Shown here one piece after another: positions 1 to 8,065 of a DNA stretch of 64,000 nt; positions within the stretch are counted from its first letter, which is position 1; each line of letters begins with the position of its first letter. The notes beneath the pieces are model-generated. The model made no database searches and was not told where the DNA came from. It saw nothing but the letters and a program-made list of their open reading frames with translations. The translations under genes and the position numbers were made by a program. Source of the stretch: a virus; IMG/VR virus record IMGVR_UViG_3300025108_000028, positions 1 to 64,000 of that record, one strand, 5' to 3'.

Positions 1-1
1 A

Positions 2-2059
2 ACTGGTGTTTATGACTTTGTTCCTGCTGTAAACTTTTGTGGAACTGGAACATTTACATGGAAAGTTACTGATGGTTCATGTGAAAAAGAAGCAACAACA
101 ACATACAATATAAGTTGTGTTTGTGATATACCATCATTTGCCGTTTATCAAGGAGCTAATCAACCTTGTGGAGCAGCATCAACTGCACCTTTATATACTG
201 GTGCTTCAGGTGGAGCTTATCAATGGGTGGGTGACTATTGTGATCCAGATAATGCATATACTGATGTAACACTTACAACAGAATATTCTCTTGATGGTGG
301 TACAACTTGGATAGCAGGTCTTCCAGCAGGAGCAACAATACAAAAAGATGTACCTGCACCATGGAAGTTTACTTTTGATCAGCCTTCTGTCCCAGCGGGT
401 AATCAGCAATTTAGATTTACACTTCAAGATGTAGATGTAACTTGTAAGAGCGAGTACATTTTTAATGTAACTGCAGCTTTAGATATATTAAATAGATTTG
501 AATTTCAGGTATCAAATGAAGCTGGAACAGCAACAGCTGCAGCAGCACTGTTTCCTTTCAGAGCTAATACAAATTTACCTGTATTTGGAGCTACTGGAGG
601 TACGTGGAATCCTTCAGCTCTTCCTAATTCACAAAACTGGATGGGAAATTATGTTAATCAAGGACGAAGATTAACTCAATTTACATCTCAACCAAATGGT
701 CTAGCTGGTTCAGGTTTAAGTAATAATGATGAAGCATTAAATATTACACCAAGTGGTGGAACATACCCAGGGGTTGCAAATTCAACGTTTCAATTAGTAT
801 ATGTAACTGCTGGATATCAAACTAATTCAACTCTTATTGAGACAAGAACGCCAAATATTTGGGTTAATCCTATGTCTTACCCTGCTAATGATAATATATC
901 AGTGGGTGATACCATAATTTTTGATGCTGCTACAATAAATAATGCTTTTAATTTATCAGGTGGAAATGCTGTAACAGGTAGTCTAACTTATGTAATTCAA
1001 AATGAAGATGTTGGTTATGCTCCTTTAGCTACATCAGCAATAACTTTAGCAGCTAATGCTAATTCTGGTCATGCTTGTAATGATGGTGCATTTAAAATAT
1101 ATGCTGCTATTACGAATGCTTCTGGTGCAACAGAAGTTTATTATTTACTTAGAACCTCTACTTCTAACGGTAGTCCGCAAAATCCTTTTACTAATAATCC
1201 AAATCCTATAAGAAGATATAGTTTAGACAGTGTTTCTCCTTCAATTGGATATTTAACTGGACCAGGTGGAAGAACTTGGTCAAGATCATATTCAAGTGGT
1301 ACTCAAGCTGGAGTAGGACAAGCAGGAGCACCTGCTATAATGAGTTCTTCTAATATTGATTACACATTCCGTGGTTCTGCAATGTCTAAATCTAATACAA
1401 TGTATAACTATGATGGAGGATATGTAATTCCACAAAATAATCAAGATACAGACTATAGTTCTACAGGAGCGCAAAGACTTCAAGCAGATGTTATACAACA
1501 GATAGCTGCTAATAGTATAGATGGTAATATAGTTTTTTATATTGCAGGAGATACTTGGGCCAAAACATCTGCTACAACTTTAGCAACAGGTATAATTAGT
1601 TCAGTAGATGCTAATGGAGGAGTTACTGGTATAACATTACAAAGTGGTGGCGTTGGTTATAATCAAGGATTATTTACTAGTAATGCTTCTGGTACTACTA
1701 GAGCAGAATATTTTTTAAGTGGTGGGGATAATCAATGTTCAGCTTTTGTAACTATGAGCGGTACAACAGTTAATGAAAGTATACAGTCTGTAATCTCAAT
1801 ATCTAGACCAGGTTCAGGTTATGTGGTTGGACAACCTTTTGCTTTTGATCCAGATCTTACATGGGTTGCACACTCTCATGGTGATGCAGCAACTCTTAGA
1901 ATATTTAAAGAAGACCCAAATAATACACTAGATCAAATAGAAGTATTTAATGGCCCTCCTTTTAATAACACTGGTACAGCAACTGGTACAGCATTTAAAG
2001 CAGGTGACGGAACATCAGTGCAAGTAAATATATTTACGGGTGTAGTAACAATTTTATAA
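2..2059 (+). CDS. Tail or appendage structural protein, 5' end outside window
   Basis: The reading frame is open from the first bases, so this is the last 685 residues of a longer protein; the GTG at 227 is not a start. The sequence is rich in Gly, Thr, Asn and Ser with almost no helix-forming stretches, as in beta-rich phage appendages. The first 75 residues contain several cysteines and an Ig-like stretch (FTWKVTDGSC). Near residues 548 and 601 there are two related Gly-rich turns, SGGVGYNQG and RPGSGYVVG, suggesting short beta repeats. It is followed by a TAATG-coupled small gene and sits on the late strand. No enzymatic motif is visible; a tail fibre, baseplate or decoration role is inferred from composition and position. 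Confidence 0.7.
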   Translation, partial: TGVYDFVPAVNFCGTGTFTWKVTDGSCEKEATTTYNISCVCDIPSFAVYQGANQPCGAASTAPLYTGASGGAYQWVGDYCDPDNAYTDVTLTTEYSLDGGTTWIAGLPAGATIQKDVPAPWKFTFDQPSVPAGNQQFRFTLQDVDVTCKSEYIFNVTAALDILNRFEFQVSNEAGTATAAAALFPFRANTNLPVFGATGGTWNPSALPNSQNWMGNYVNQGRRLTQFTSQPNGLAGSGLSNNDEALNITPSGGTYPGVANSTFQLVYVTAGYQTNSTLIETRTPNIWVNPMSYPANDNISVGDTIIFDAATINNAFNLSGGNAVTGSLTYVIQNEDVGYAPLATSAITLAANANSGHACNDGAFKIYAAITNASGATEVYYLLRTSTSNGSPQNPFTNNPNPIRRYSLDSVSPSIGYLTGPGGRTWSRSYSSGTQAGVGQAGAPAIMSSSNIDYTFRGSAMSKSNTMYNYDGGYVIPQNNQDTDYSSTGAQRLQADVIQQIAANSIDGNIVFYIAGDTWAKTSATTLATGIISSVDANGGVTGITLQSGGVGYNQGLFTSNASGTTRAEYFLSGGDNQCSAFVTMSGTTVNESIQSVISISRPGSGYVVGQPFAFDPDLTWVAHSHGDAATLRIFKEDPNNTLDQIEVFNGPPFNNTGTATGTAFKAGDGTSVQVNIFTGVVTIL

Positions 2060-2238
2060 TGAGTAAAGTAAAAACAAATAGTGCAAGTAACCCTATGAGT
2101 CCACACAGTCCTAAAGTAAGGACTGGTGGCTCAGTAGTTGCTAATAAAAGTACAGGTAAAGGTGGCTTTAAAGTTGCTCAAGATTCAACTGTATTGGGTA
2201 CAATGAATGGTATAATGAAAGATCAGTATAACAAGTAA
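2059..2238 (+). CDS. Small basic hypothetical protein, 59 aa
   Basis: The ATG overlaps the stop of the preceding structural gene (TAATG), indicating translational coupling. The product is 59 residues, rich in Lys, Ser, Gly and Asn, with no membrane segment. It is the last plus-strand gene before the strand switch: its stop ends one base from the stop of the minus-strand gene at 2240, with no hairpin terminator between. Function unknown; co-expression with tail genes is the only clue. Confidence 0.6.
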   Translation: MSKVKTNSASNPMSPHSPKVRTGGSVVANKSTGKGGFKVAQDSTVLGTMNGIMKDQYNK

Positions 2239-2239
2239 G

Positions 2240-2551
2240 TTACTTTAGATCTTCTAACTCTTTTTGTAAACATGCAAGTGCACGCCAAGCAACTTTTGCT
2301 GTATGACGTATTCCGTCATCATCAATTGTTCCTGCATCTATAAGGTGCCTAGCTAATGCATCAAAATCATCATTAGATTTATTACGATCCCAATGTAATG
2401 GTTTATCAGGATGATGTTGTTTGTTTCCTTGTAAGGAGACTCTTGCTATTTCCATAATAGCATCCGGGAAGTATTTAAGAACACCAGTAAATACTGGAGT
2501 TTCTTTTCTTTTTTCAGCTTTATCCATAAATAGCCATTCTTTTTTTATCAT
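2240..2551 (-). CDS. dATP/dGTP diphosphohydrolase-family protein (DUF5664)
   Basis: The 103 residues match the family annotated as dATP/dGTP diphosphohydrolase N-terminal domain (DUF5664), common in phages. The signature runs PVFTGVLKYFPDAIMEIARV, then GNKQHHPDKPLHW, then ARHLIDAGT and HTAKVAWRALACLQ. The conserved His, Asp and Glu positions fit a metal-dependent all-alpha NTP pyrophosphohydrolase. It would remove dNTPs or modified nucleotides in the cytoplasm. ATG at 2551 is used; M9 at 2527 is an alternative start. It overlaps the upstream gene by four bases. Together with MazG at 4871 it suggests management of the nucleotide pool. Substrate is inferred from the family name only. Confidence 0.75.
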   Translation of the reverse strand: MIKKEWLFMDKAEKRKETPVFTGVLKYFPDAIMEIARVSLQGNKQHHPDKPLHWDRNKSNDDFDALARHLIDAGTIDDDGIRHTAKVAWRALACLQKELEDLK

Positions 2552-2754
2552 TTCTTTTTCTTTTTTCTCCTTTCAGCCATAACATCTTCAATCTTTCTAA
2601 CTTCATATGCTCCACATGGACCATTTGCAGCACGAGATGTTGCTTTCCTATTGGTTCTTTGCCAACTGTAAATTTGACTATCTTCACTACATGGTATAAA
2701 GTTTATACCTGCTTTATTATATCTTTCTTGTTCTCTTTTTTCTTTCTTTGTCAT
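2548..2754 (-). CDS. Hypothetical basic protein, 68 aa
   Basis: Small, highly charged protein: N-terminus MTKKEKREQERYNKAG, C-terminus ERRKKKKK, with a central stretch containing two cysteines. It overlaps both neighbours by about four bases, typical of a translationally coupled operon. No domain is recognised. The basic ends could allow nucleic-acid binding, but nothing else supports that. Confidence 0.6.
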   Translation of the reverse strand: MTKKEKREQERYNKAGINFIPCSEDSQIYSWQRTNRKATSRAANGPCGAYEVRKIEDVMAERRKKKKK

Positions 2755-2942
2755 TTGTCTTTATTTTTACGATAATCAATTATGAATCCTACAGCTACTA
2801 GTATGTTTAAACCTAAGCTGGCAATAACCTCATGAATATCTTTATATGTATTTATACTTAGATGTACATGTCCAATTACCCAAAATGGAATTGCCATTTG
2901 CTGACTATACCATATTAATGCAAACTCTAGAAATTTTTTCAT
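2751..2942 (-). CDS. Small membrane protein, 63 aa
   Basis: Two hydrophobic stretches (roughly residues 5-25 and 38-56) are followed by a basic tail DYRKNKDK, so this is probably a small inner-membrane protein with two spans. ATG at 2942. It overlaps the downstream gene by four bases and is preceded by a non-coding stretch with a strong hairpin (2982-3018). Holin-like or superinfection-related roles are possible but not shown. Confidence 0.55.
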   Translation of the reverse strand: MKKFLEFALIWYSQQMAIPFWVIGHVHLSINTYKDIHEVIASLGLNILVAVGFIIDYRKNKDK

Positions 2943-2981
2943 AACTAATTTTTGGTTTTTATATTTTGTAAATTAGGTGTA

Positions 2982-3018
2982 GGGGCCTACATGTAAAACA
3001 TGCAGTTGGTTTAGCCCC
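2982..3018 (-). promoter_or_regulatory. Structured RNA element, two stacked stems
   Basis: Read on the minus strand, an inner 8-bp stem CTGCATGT/ACATGTAG closes a three-base loop and stacks on an outer GGGGC/GCCCC stem with an 8-base bulge on the 5' side. The inner stem is complete only on the minus-strand RNA (one G-U pair); on the plus strand it has an A-C mismatch, so the transcribed minus strand is the likely functional one. It lies 39 bases upstream of the 63-aa membrane-protein gene. No U-tract follows, so it is not a standard terminator. Confidence 0.45.
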
Positions 3019-3022
3019 ATTA

Positions 3023-3106
3023 TTATTCACCTAACTTCCTACCTTTTAGGATCCATATTATATATATTATTATAATTAAAAAAAGTATTCTTAATCCTGG
3101 GCTCAT
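3023..3106 (-). CDS. Tiny single-span membrane peptide, 27 aa
   Basis: The start codon overlaps the stop of the DUF932 gene as ATGA. The 27-residue product is a continuous hydrophobic helix (LRILFLIIIIYIIW) followed by a basic tail KGRKLGE. This layout fits a tiny membrane protein. Its short length makes chance possible; the coupling is the main support. Confidence 0.4.
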   Translation of the reverse strand: MSPGLRILFLIIIIYIIWILKGRKLGE

Positions 3107-3984
3107 ATTCTACCCATGTACATTTCTTGAACTAATACTTTTTCTGTTATATCTATATCAATTGGAACTTCAACAATATCTTCCATAACTATGTCTATGT
3201 CATTAACATTAGTATTGACTTCTAGATTAGCATATAAGTTATTGTTTATTACTTCAGCAGTTACAAAATCATGAAAGTCTTTTTGATCTGATAACCAATC
3301 TCTTGGATGTGCTTTCTTTAATGCATGCGTTACATGATTATAAAAAGCCCATGCACTGTTATTACTCTGACCATAATCAAAAGATGGTTTATCCATTTCT
3401 TTCTTTATCATAGATACTTGTTGTGTGTCTATTATATCTTCATCAATAAATAATCTTCCTACTAACTCTGACTGCTGTTTACAGCTAAGTTTAACAGACT
3501 TTAGATATTCTTTATCATTTATTAATCTTTTATAATATACTTCAGCATTCTTGATTTGATCCGTCATATGTAACTTAGTATCCATATTAGCTGTTCCGGT
3601 ATGCTTTCTAGTGTAATTCATCATATCACCAGCAACCATTCCGTTTGAACATACTTTAACATAAGCTCCTATAGCACACTGAAACCTTGTACTTTTATCA
3701 TAAGAGTTTGTCCAAGAGAACATCATACCTAGTTCTTCTTCTTCCATTATACTGCTATCAACAGGATTTAGAGGCTTTAAATGATAGATACCTTGTGCTA
3801 CATTAGCATTCATATTAGATCTATAGACCTCTTTTATTATAGTGAATCCACTTGCATTAAGTAGACTCATAGTGTTGTCTATCACTTCTTTGTGTGATAT
3901 GACTGTGTAAGATTTACCATGGTTAGGTAAAGGTTGACTTTTTAGAAATGCTTTAGTCACTTCTGTTGGTTTTTTATATCCCAT
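3103..3984 (-). CDS. DUF932-family protein
   Basis: This 293-residue protein has the features of the DUF932 phage/plasmid family: a central F-C-A-I-G-A-Y-V-K-V-CSNGMV motif followed by RKHTG, and a later NSAWAFYNHVTHALKK segment. Family members are common in phages and plasmids, and their biochemical role is not established. The length is slightly below typical. ATG at 3984; the 50 bases upstream are AT-rich and non-coding, separating it from the radical SAM gene. The C-terminal 45 residues are rich in Asp, Ile and Val (DIDIVMEDIVEVPIDIDI). Confidence 0.75.
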   Translation of the reverse strand: MGYKKPTEVTKAFLKSQPLPNHGKSYTVISHKEVIDNTMSLLNASGFTIIKEVYRSNMNANVAQGIYHLKPLNPVDSSIMEEEELGMMFSWTNSYDKSTRFQCAIGAYVKVCSNGMVAGDMMNYTRKHTGTANMDTKLHMTDQIKNAEVYYKRLINDKEYLKSVKLSCKQQSELVGRLFIDEDIIDTQQVSMIKKEMDKPSFDYGQSNNSAWAFYNHVTHALKKAHPRDWLSDQKDFHDFVTAEVINNNLYANLEVNTNVNDIDIVMEDIVEVPIDIDITEKVLVQEMYMGRI

Positions 3985-4035
3985 AATTATAAACTTATTA
4001 AGTGTAAATATAATAAATTAATCTGACTCAGCAAA

Positions 4036-4878
4036 TTAAAATATATATCTTATTGTGTTTAAAGGAAAATACTTCTTGTATATATCCTTGAATTCATTGA
4101 TTAGCCTGCCTTTATGTTCTAAAGGATACCTCATAACGCCTGATTGATTTTTAACTTCATAAGAACGCCTCATTAGTTCCTGGGCTTCTGGTGATGCTTT
4201 AATCATTTGGTTCTTATGATTGGTTAAAGCTATAACCTCACATTTATTTATACCTGCTAGTTCTTTTACCTGTTTAAAAAGCTTATTATATTCTTCTTTC
4301 CAACCGGGATAAAAGACTAAAGGGCTATAATTAAGATGAACTTGCCAACCTAAATCTTTGAGACGGTTAACATCAGCTATACGGCTTTCTATCTTTTGCA
4401 TCTTAGGTTCTAATATATTAGAATACTTCTGAGGCATAAGACTAACACGTACTCTTGGAGGCTTGTTAAAATTACTAACGTCTAACGTTAATAGTCCTGG
4501 ATACTTTGTAGCCATTGTTGTATTAAGATTTTTATGTTTATCATACATAAGCAAGTAATCATATAAAGAAATTCCTGCTTTCTTTACATGTTTTTGCATA
4601 AGTACTAAATCTGTATTACAAGCAATGTCTACCATTGTGTATATAGGGTCTTGTTGATCAGGTACCTTATAGTAACTTTTTTCCCAATCAACAACAGACT
4701 TAAATATTTGGTCAACGTTTCTATTTACAAAAACTCTTTTACCATTATACCTAGACATATAACAATAGGTATCTACACAGCCACCAAAACAACCATATAT
4801 GAGGTTTGGGGCTATGCAGTTAGCACTATTATTATTTGGTTTAGTTACAAGAGTTGTTGTTTTCTGTACCTTAATCAT
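4036..4878 (-). CDS. Radical SAM protein similar to spore photoproduct lyase
   Basis: The 280-residue protein shows the layout of spore photoproduct lyase-like radical SAM enzymes. A cysteine cluster YGCFGGCVDTYCYMSRYNG (C30, C34, C39) is followed by VFVNRNVDQIF, then VRVSLMPQ, then the family-like string around residues 160-210 with Ep.m..iesRia..nrL...GW and FYPGWKEEYNKLF. Spore photoproduct lyase uses a [4Fe-4S] cluster and SAM to split a thymine dimer. Here the spacing is CX3CX4C instead of the usual CX3CX2C, so cluster binding may differ. It overlaps the MazG-like gene by eight bases, consistent with a role in DNA damage or nucleotide handling. Substrate is unknown. Confidence 0.65.
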   Translation of the reverse strand: MIKVQKTTTLVTKPNNNSANCIAPNLIYGCFGGCVDTYCYMSRYNGKRVFVNRNVDQIFKSVVDWEKSYYKVPDQQDPIYTMVDIACNTDLVLMQKHVKKAGISLYDYLLMYDKHKNLNTTMATKYPGLLTLDVSNFNKPPRVRVSLMPQKYSNILEPKMQKIESRIADVNRLKDLGWQVHLNYSPLVFYPGWKEEYNKLFKQVKELAGINKCEVIALTNHKNQMIKASPEAQELMRRSYEVKNQSGVMRYPLEHKGRLINEFKDIYKKYFPLNTIRYIF

Positions 4879-5230
4879 TTCTTATGTAAGCTGACTCAGT
4901 GCCAGATATAATATCTATATCTTTTACTTCAATATCTTTTACAAATTGACCGTTAACCATCTTTCCGGTACGTTTAGAGATTACATCATAAGCTGACTTG
5001 AGGCAGTATTCTAAAGATACATTCTGCATCTTAGCCTGAATAATCAAGGTGACCATAATATCACCCATAGCATCAACAATCTCTTCACGGTCATCAGCAT
5101 TGATAGCCGTGCAGAGTTCAGTTGTTTCTTCTAATGTTTTCAACGCTTGGGCCATTGGTGTGGCTTTGTCAAAAATACCTTTTTCTTCTGCCCAGCTTTC
5201 TACTGCACATTCTAGTTCAAAATAATCCAT
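4871..5230 (-). CDS. MazG-like nucleotide pyrophosphohydrolase
   Basis: The 119 residues contain the MazG/all-alpha NTP pyrophosphohydrolase metal-binding pattern: E34-E35-x-x-E38 in KTLEETTELC and E50-x-x-D53-x-x-x-D57 in EEIVDAMGDIMV. Such enzymes hydrolyse (d)NTPs to monophosphates and pyrophosphate; phage versions are thought to remove non-canonical nucleotides or alter the host alarmone and nucleotide pool. One domain only, as in short phage MazGs. The gene starts five bases downstream of the polymerase stop and overlaps the radical SAM gene, so it belongs to the DNA metabolism operon. Confidence 0.8.
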   Translation of the reverse strand: MDYFELECAVESWAEEKGIFDKATPMAQALKTLEETTELCTAINADDREEIVDAMGDIMVTLIIQAKMQNVSLEYCLKSAYDVISKRTGKMVNGQFVKDIEVKDIDIISGTESAYIRND

Positions 5231-5234
5231 ATGT

Positions 5235-7226
5235 TTAAAATAATTTTAATTGATTAGATGACACCGTTAATATACTATTTATCTCAGACTCAATTGCTTG
5301 TAGATAATAAAGCTTATTGATATTATAGTTTTCCCATTTAGGTTCTACTTGCATATCATTAAATAAACTTTGTAACCACTTACCAGCCTCTAGTTGTATT
5401 TCACGATCATCATTTTTGTTAACTTTTACGATCTTTACTCCATCTTTAGATATAAAATACCTATTGATTTTTTGTAATTTATCTTCAGTGTACTTGCCAT
5501 CTTTAACATATCTTGCTACTTGTTGCCAATTACCCTTTGATTTACCACCTATACAATAATCTAGAATGTTTTTATTTTGTTCTAGATAGTCTTCAGGTAA
5601 TATGTTTTTTACGAAGAAAGCATATATAGCTTTTGGTATAACTAACTTAGACTTGTTTTTATGTAACTGTAGGTTATGAAAATCAAATCTACCTTTCAGC
5701 TTAACAGGAGCATAGCTAAACTTATCATTCTTGACATTAAATAAATAATGTGGTAATGATTGTTTTACTTCTCTAAACTTTGTTATGTCAACATCAATAA
5801 AGTTGTTTACACCTATATAGTTATTTACATCTGAAAGTATTAATTTTTGATATTCATCATGTTCTAAGTTTAAACTAGTTTTCTCCTCCCACTCTTTACA
5901 TATCTGCATATATAAATCATAGTGCTCTCTTGGTATAATAGTTTCTACACCATCCGTGTTCTGTAATAAAGCAACAGCACCCGGTATACGCTCCATGATT
6001 TGTTCATACAACATCATCAACGTTAGCTGACCATTAATTGTAATTCTCATACACAATTCTGGATCATAAAAGAAGCTATTTACATCATTGCTAAGACCAA
6101 ATGTAGAATTAAGTATAATCTTATATACATAATTCATTGGATTGCTCTTAGGAATCTTCTTACGCTCTTCAAAGAACCACTCATACTGATCACAAAACTG
6201 GTCAACTGGAAAATGTTCAGGAGACCATTTATTTTTGATTGCTAAGTTTGGGTAAAAAGATGTTACATCTGAACTCATAATTAACATATCATCATCACTT
6301 TCATAAACACCTTTGTTAGCAGCACCATGTGCACCACCTAAACCAAAATGTGTCTTTACAGATTTATAGTTTATATGATATTTGAAACTACCTTTCAGGT
6401 TAGAAGCATCTATCTCTAAAGTTTTAAACCTATCATGTAGTGTTTTAAACTCTTGAGATGTAAATGAAATGTATGGTAATAAAATATCAGATACTTTAAT
6501 ATTAGATCTATGAGTCCTCATTTGTTTGAGATCTCTTTTTGGTATATTAAGCTTTTCTGATAAATAATAACCAAATAGTTCTTTACTAATTCTTGGTTCA
6601 GAGGCGCTATATAGATTTATATTATATGTATCTGTTAGTTCTTTACGTAGTTTAATCTGTGACTTTGACCTATTAAATATTTCTTTGGTTGACTGTACAT
6701 CATTAACATTATATTCAATGATAGTGTTAATCTCCTCAAGAGTTTTAATTTCAGCTGTATGATCTATAGGCATTTCTAATATATTTTGCCAGTCCATACT
6801 ATATTGTATCCACTTAAGACTAGAACGTTTAGCCGGGTTATCCCAATGGTGTAACTTAAATAGATCTATCTGACCTATTTTCATCTTCCATATGGGGTAA
6901 TCCATAAACTCTTTGTTATTAGACTTATTAATACAGTACTGTGCGTACTTATAAATTATATTAGCTATCTCACATCCTTTAAGATTGTCCCATAAATAGT
7001 AATTATCTATTATATATTGAGTGATCTGGCCATCAAATGCTAAACCATTGTATGATATATGCCACTCTTTATTATCTACATTATCTTTTAAGAAACTTAT
7101 AAAATCATCAAAATCATTACGCAGGTCATGAACAACAAATGTTTTACTCTCATTTGTTTTATAATGCTCAAATACCCCGGTGAAACAATTAGATAAAGTT
7201 TCATAGTCCATTACCCAGTGTTTCAT
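5235..7226 (-). CDS. Family B DNA polymerase with 3'-5' exonuclease
   Basis: This 663-residue protein is the replicative polymerase. Exonuclease motifs are clear: Exo I DYET (D7, E9), Exo II YNGLAFD (N60, D65), Exo III YNVND (Y172, D176). Polymerase motif A is SSDVTSFYP (D320), motif B KIILNSTFG (around 369-377), and motif C LQNTDGVE (N423, D425). Motif C reads NTD where the family usually has DTD; the second, metal-binding Asp is kept. The compact length is below that of T4-type polymerases. It acts with the primase, DnaB-like helicase and SSB-like protein encoded at 15-19 kb on the same strand. Confidence 0.9.
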   Translation of the reverse strand: MKHWVMDYETLSNCFTGVFEHYKTNESKTFVVHDLRNDFDDFISFLKDNVDNKEWHISYNGLAFDGQITQYIIDNYYLWDNLKGCEIANIIYKYAQYCINKSNNKEFMDYPIWKMKIGQIDLFKLHHWDNPAKRSSLKWIQYSMDWQNILEMPIDHTAEIKTLEEINTIIEYNVNDVQSTKEIFNRSKSQIKLRKELTDTYNINLYSASEPRISKELFGYYLSEKLNIPKRDLKQMRTHRSNIKVSDILLPYISFTSQEFKTLHDRFKTLEIDASNLKGSFKYHINYKSVKTHFGLGGAHGAANKGVYESDDDMLIMSSDVTSFYPNLAIKNKWSPEHFPVDQFCDQYEWFFEERKKIPKSNPMNYVYKIILNSTFGLSNDVNSFFYDPELCMRITINGQLTLMMLYEQIMERIPGAVALLQNTDGVETIIPREHYDLYMQICKEWEEKTSLNLEHDEYQKLILSDVNNYIGVNNFIDVDITKFREVKQSLPHYLFNVKNDKFSYAPVKLKGRFDFHNLQLHKNKSKLVIPKAIYAFFVKNILPEDYLEQNKNILDYCIGGKSKGNWQQVARYVKDGKYTEDKLQKINRYFISKDGVKIVKVNKNDDREIQLEAGKWLQSLFNDMQVEPKWENYNINKLYYLQAIESEINSILTVSSNQLKLF

Positions 7227-7238
7227 TTTTTATGTTTT

Positions 7239-7562
7239 TTAAGAGCTAGAGTCATTATTCTCTTTCTCATTTGAATTAGTGTTTCCATCATTATAATTTT
7301 TAAGTGCCACTACTTTAGCTTCTAGTATTAGATCCATAATACTATCATAGATACTTTCTACCGCTTCTGGTGATCCATCACGCTCTAACTTTTTATCTAT
7401 TTCTCTCTCATATAAGTCAACTGTTTTGATTACATGCTTAATCTTTTGTTTAACTTTTTGAGTATGTATATACTGTAACCCGTGTGCTATCTCACCCATG
7501 CACTTAGTCATAGCAAACAGGATGTTAACATCCATTATTTCTTCTGCTTTTAATTGTTTCAT
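7239..7562 (-). CDS. Hypothetical helical protein, 107 aa
   Basis: No family recognised. The sequence is mostly charged amphipathic helix (residues 30-80 rich in Lys, Glu, Ile) and ends in a low-complexity tail of Asn, Glu and Ser. It sits 12 bases upstream of the polymerase gene and is probably co-transcribed with it. A terminator lies on its 5' side, so its transcript likely begins in the 75 bases between it and the 7638 gene. Confidence 0.6.
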   Translation of the reverse strand: MKQLKAEEIMDVNILFAMTKCMGEIAHGLQYIHTQKVKQKIKHVIKTVDLYEREIDKKLERDGSPEAVESIYDSIMDLILEAKVVALKNYNDGNTNSNEKENNDSSS

Positions 7563-7581
7563 AATTTAATTTATTAGAGCC

Positions 7582-7606
7582 AAAAAAAGCCCAAATCAAT
7601 GAGCTT
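7582..7606 (-). terminator. Intrinsic terminator after the 7638 gene
   Basis: On the minus strand a 7-bp stem AAGCTCA/TGGGCTT with a six-base loop is followed by a run of T. It lies 31 bases beyond the stop of the 139-aa gene and separates the 8-14 kb unit from the polymerase unit. Confidence 0.7.
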
Positions 7607-7637
7607 TCTTTTTAAAAATCAATAAAGTGTTAGACCT

Positions 7638-8057
7638 TTACTGACCAGGTAGAATTAAATTAGATGTTTTAGTTTCCTTTACATCTACATTCATAAACTG
7701 TGTGTAGTCAAATTCTGAAGCATTAACAGCAAACATATGAATAAAAGTTTCTATATCAGCTTTATCATTAAGATAAAACTCAGAGAAAGTATCTACTAGC
7801 CTTCTCTCTTCTTTAACCGTTTTACCAGTTTGTTGATTTGGTGTTTTTAATCTTTGTGGATCTCCGTTATCATCTAACTTTGGTACCATATGATAAGATT
7901 GTTTCATCACTTTACTGATGACAGCTAAAATACCTGACGCAGGGTCAAACATAGCTTCTGTATAAGGTGAGTCTAAACTCACAGGAATTAATGTAAAAGA
8001 ATTTACATTTCTAAATACTGATTTTACCAGCATCATATTTTGTCCTATTTGTGCCAT
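7638..8057 (-). CDS. Hypothetical protein, 139 aa
   Basis: A soluble protein with no domain I recognise. The N-terminal half is probably beta-rich (VFRNVNSFTLIPVSLDSPYTEAMFD split over residues 14-38) and the C-terminal half is acidic. It ends the operon that includes two further unknown genes and the PD-(D/E)XK nuclease, as shown by the terminator just downstream. A DNA-replication accessory role is suggested only by location. Confidence 0.6.
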   Translation of the reverse strand: MAQIGQNMMLVKSVFRNVNSFTLIPVSLDSPYTEAMFDPASGILAVISKVMKQSYHMVPKLDDNGDPQRLKTPNQQTGKTVKEERRLVDTFSEFYLNDKADIETFIHMFAVNASEFDYTQFMNVDVKETKTSNLILPGQ

Positions 8058-8065
8058 AATTGGTT

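Noticed and set aside
206-427. Minus-strand frame opposite the first structural gene
   Set aside because: Low-complexity Cys/Ile-rich product in antisense to a strong coding frame; no start context.
2240-2551. 2-aminoadenine (Z) genome system
   Set aside because: A dATP/dGTP diphosphohydrolase-family gene alone is not enough; no PurZ-like synthetase is visible in the window.
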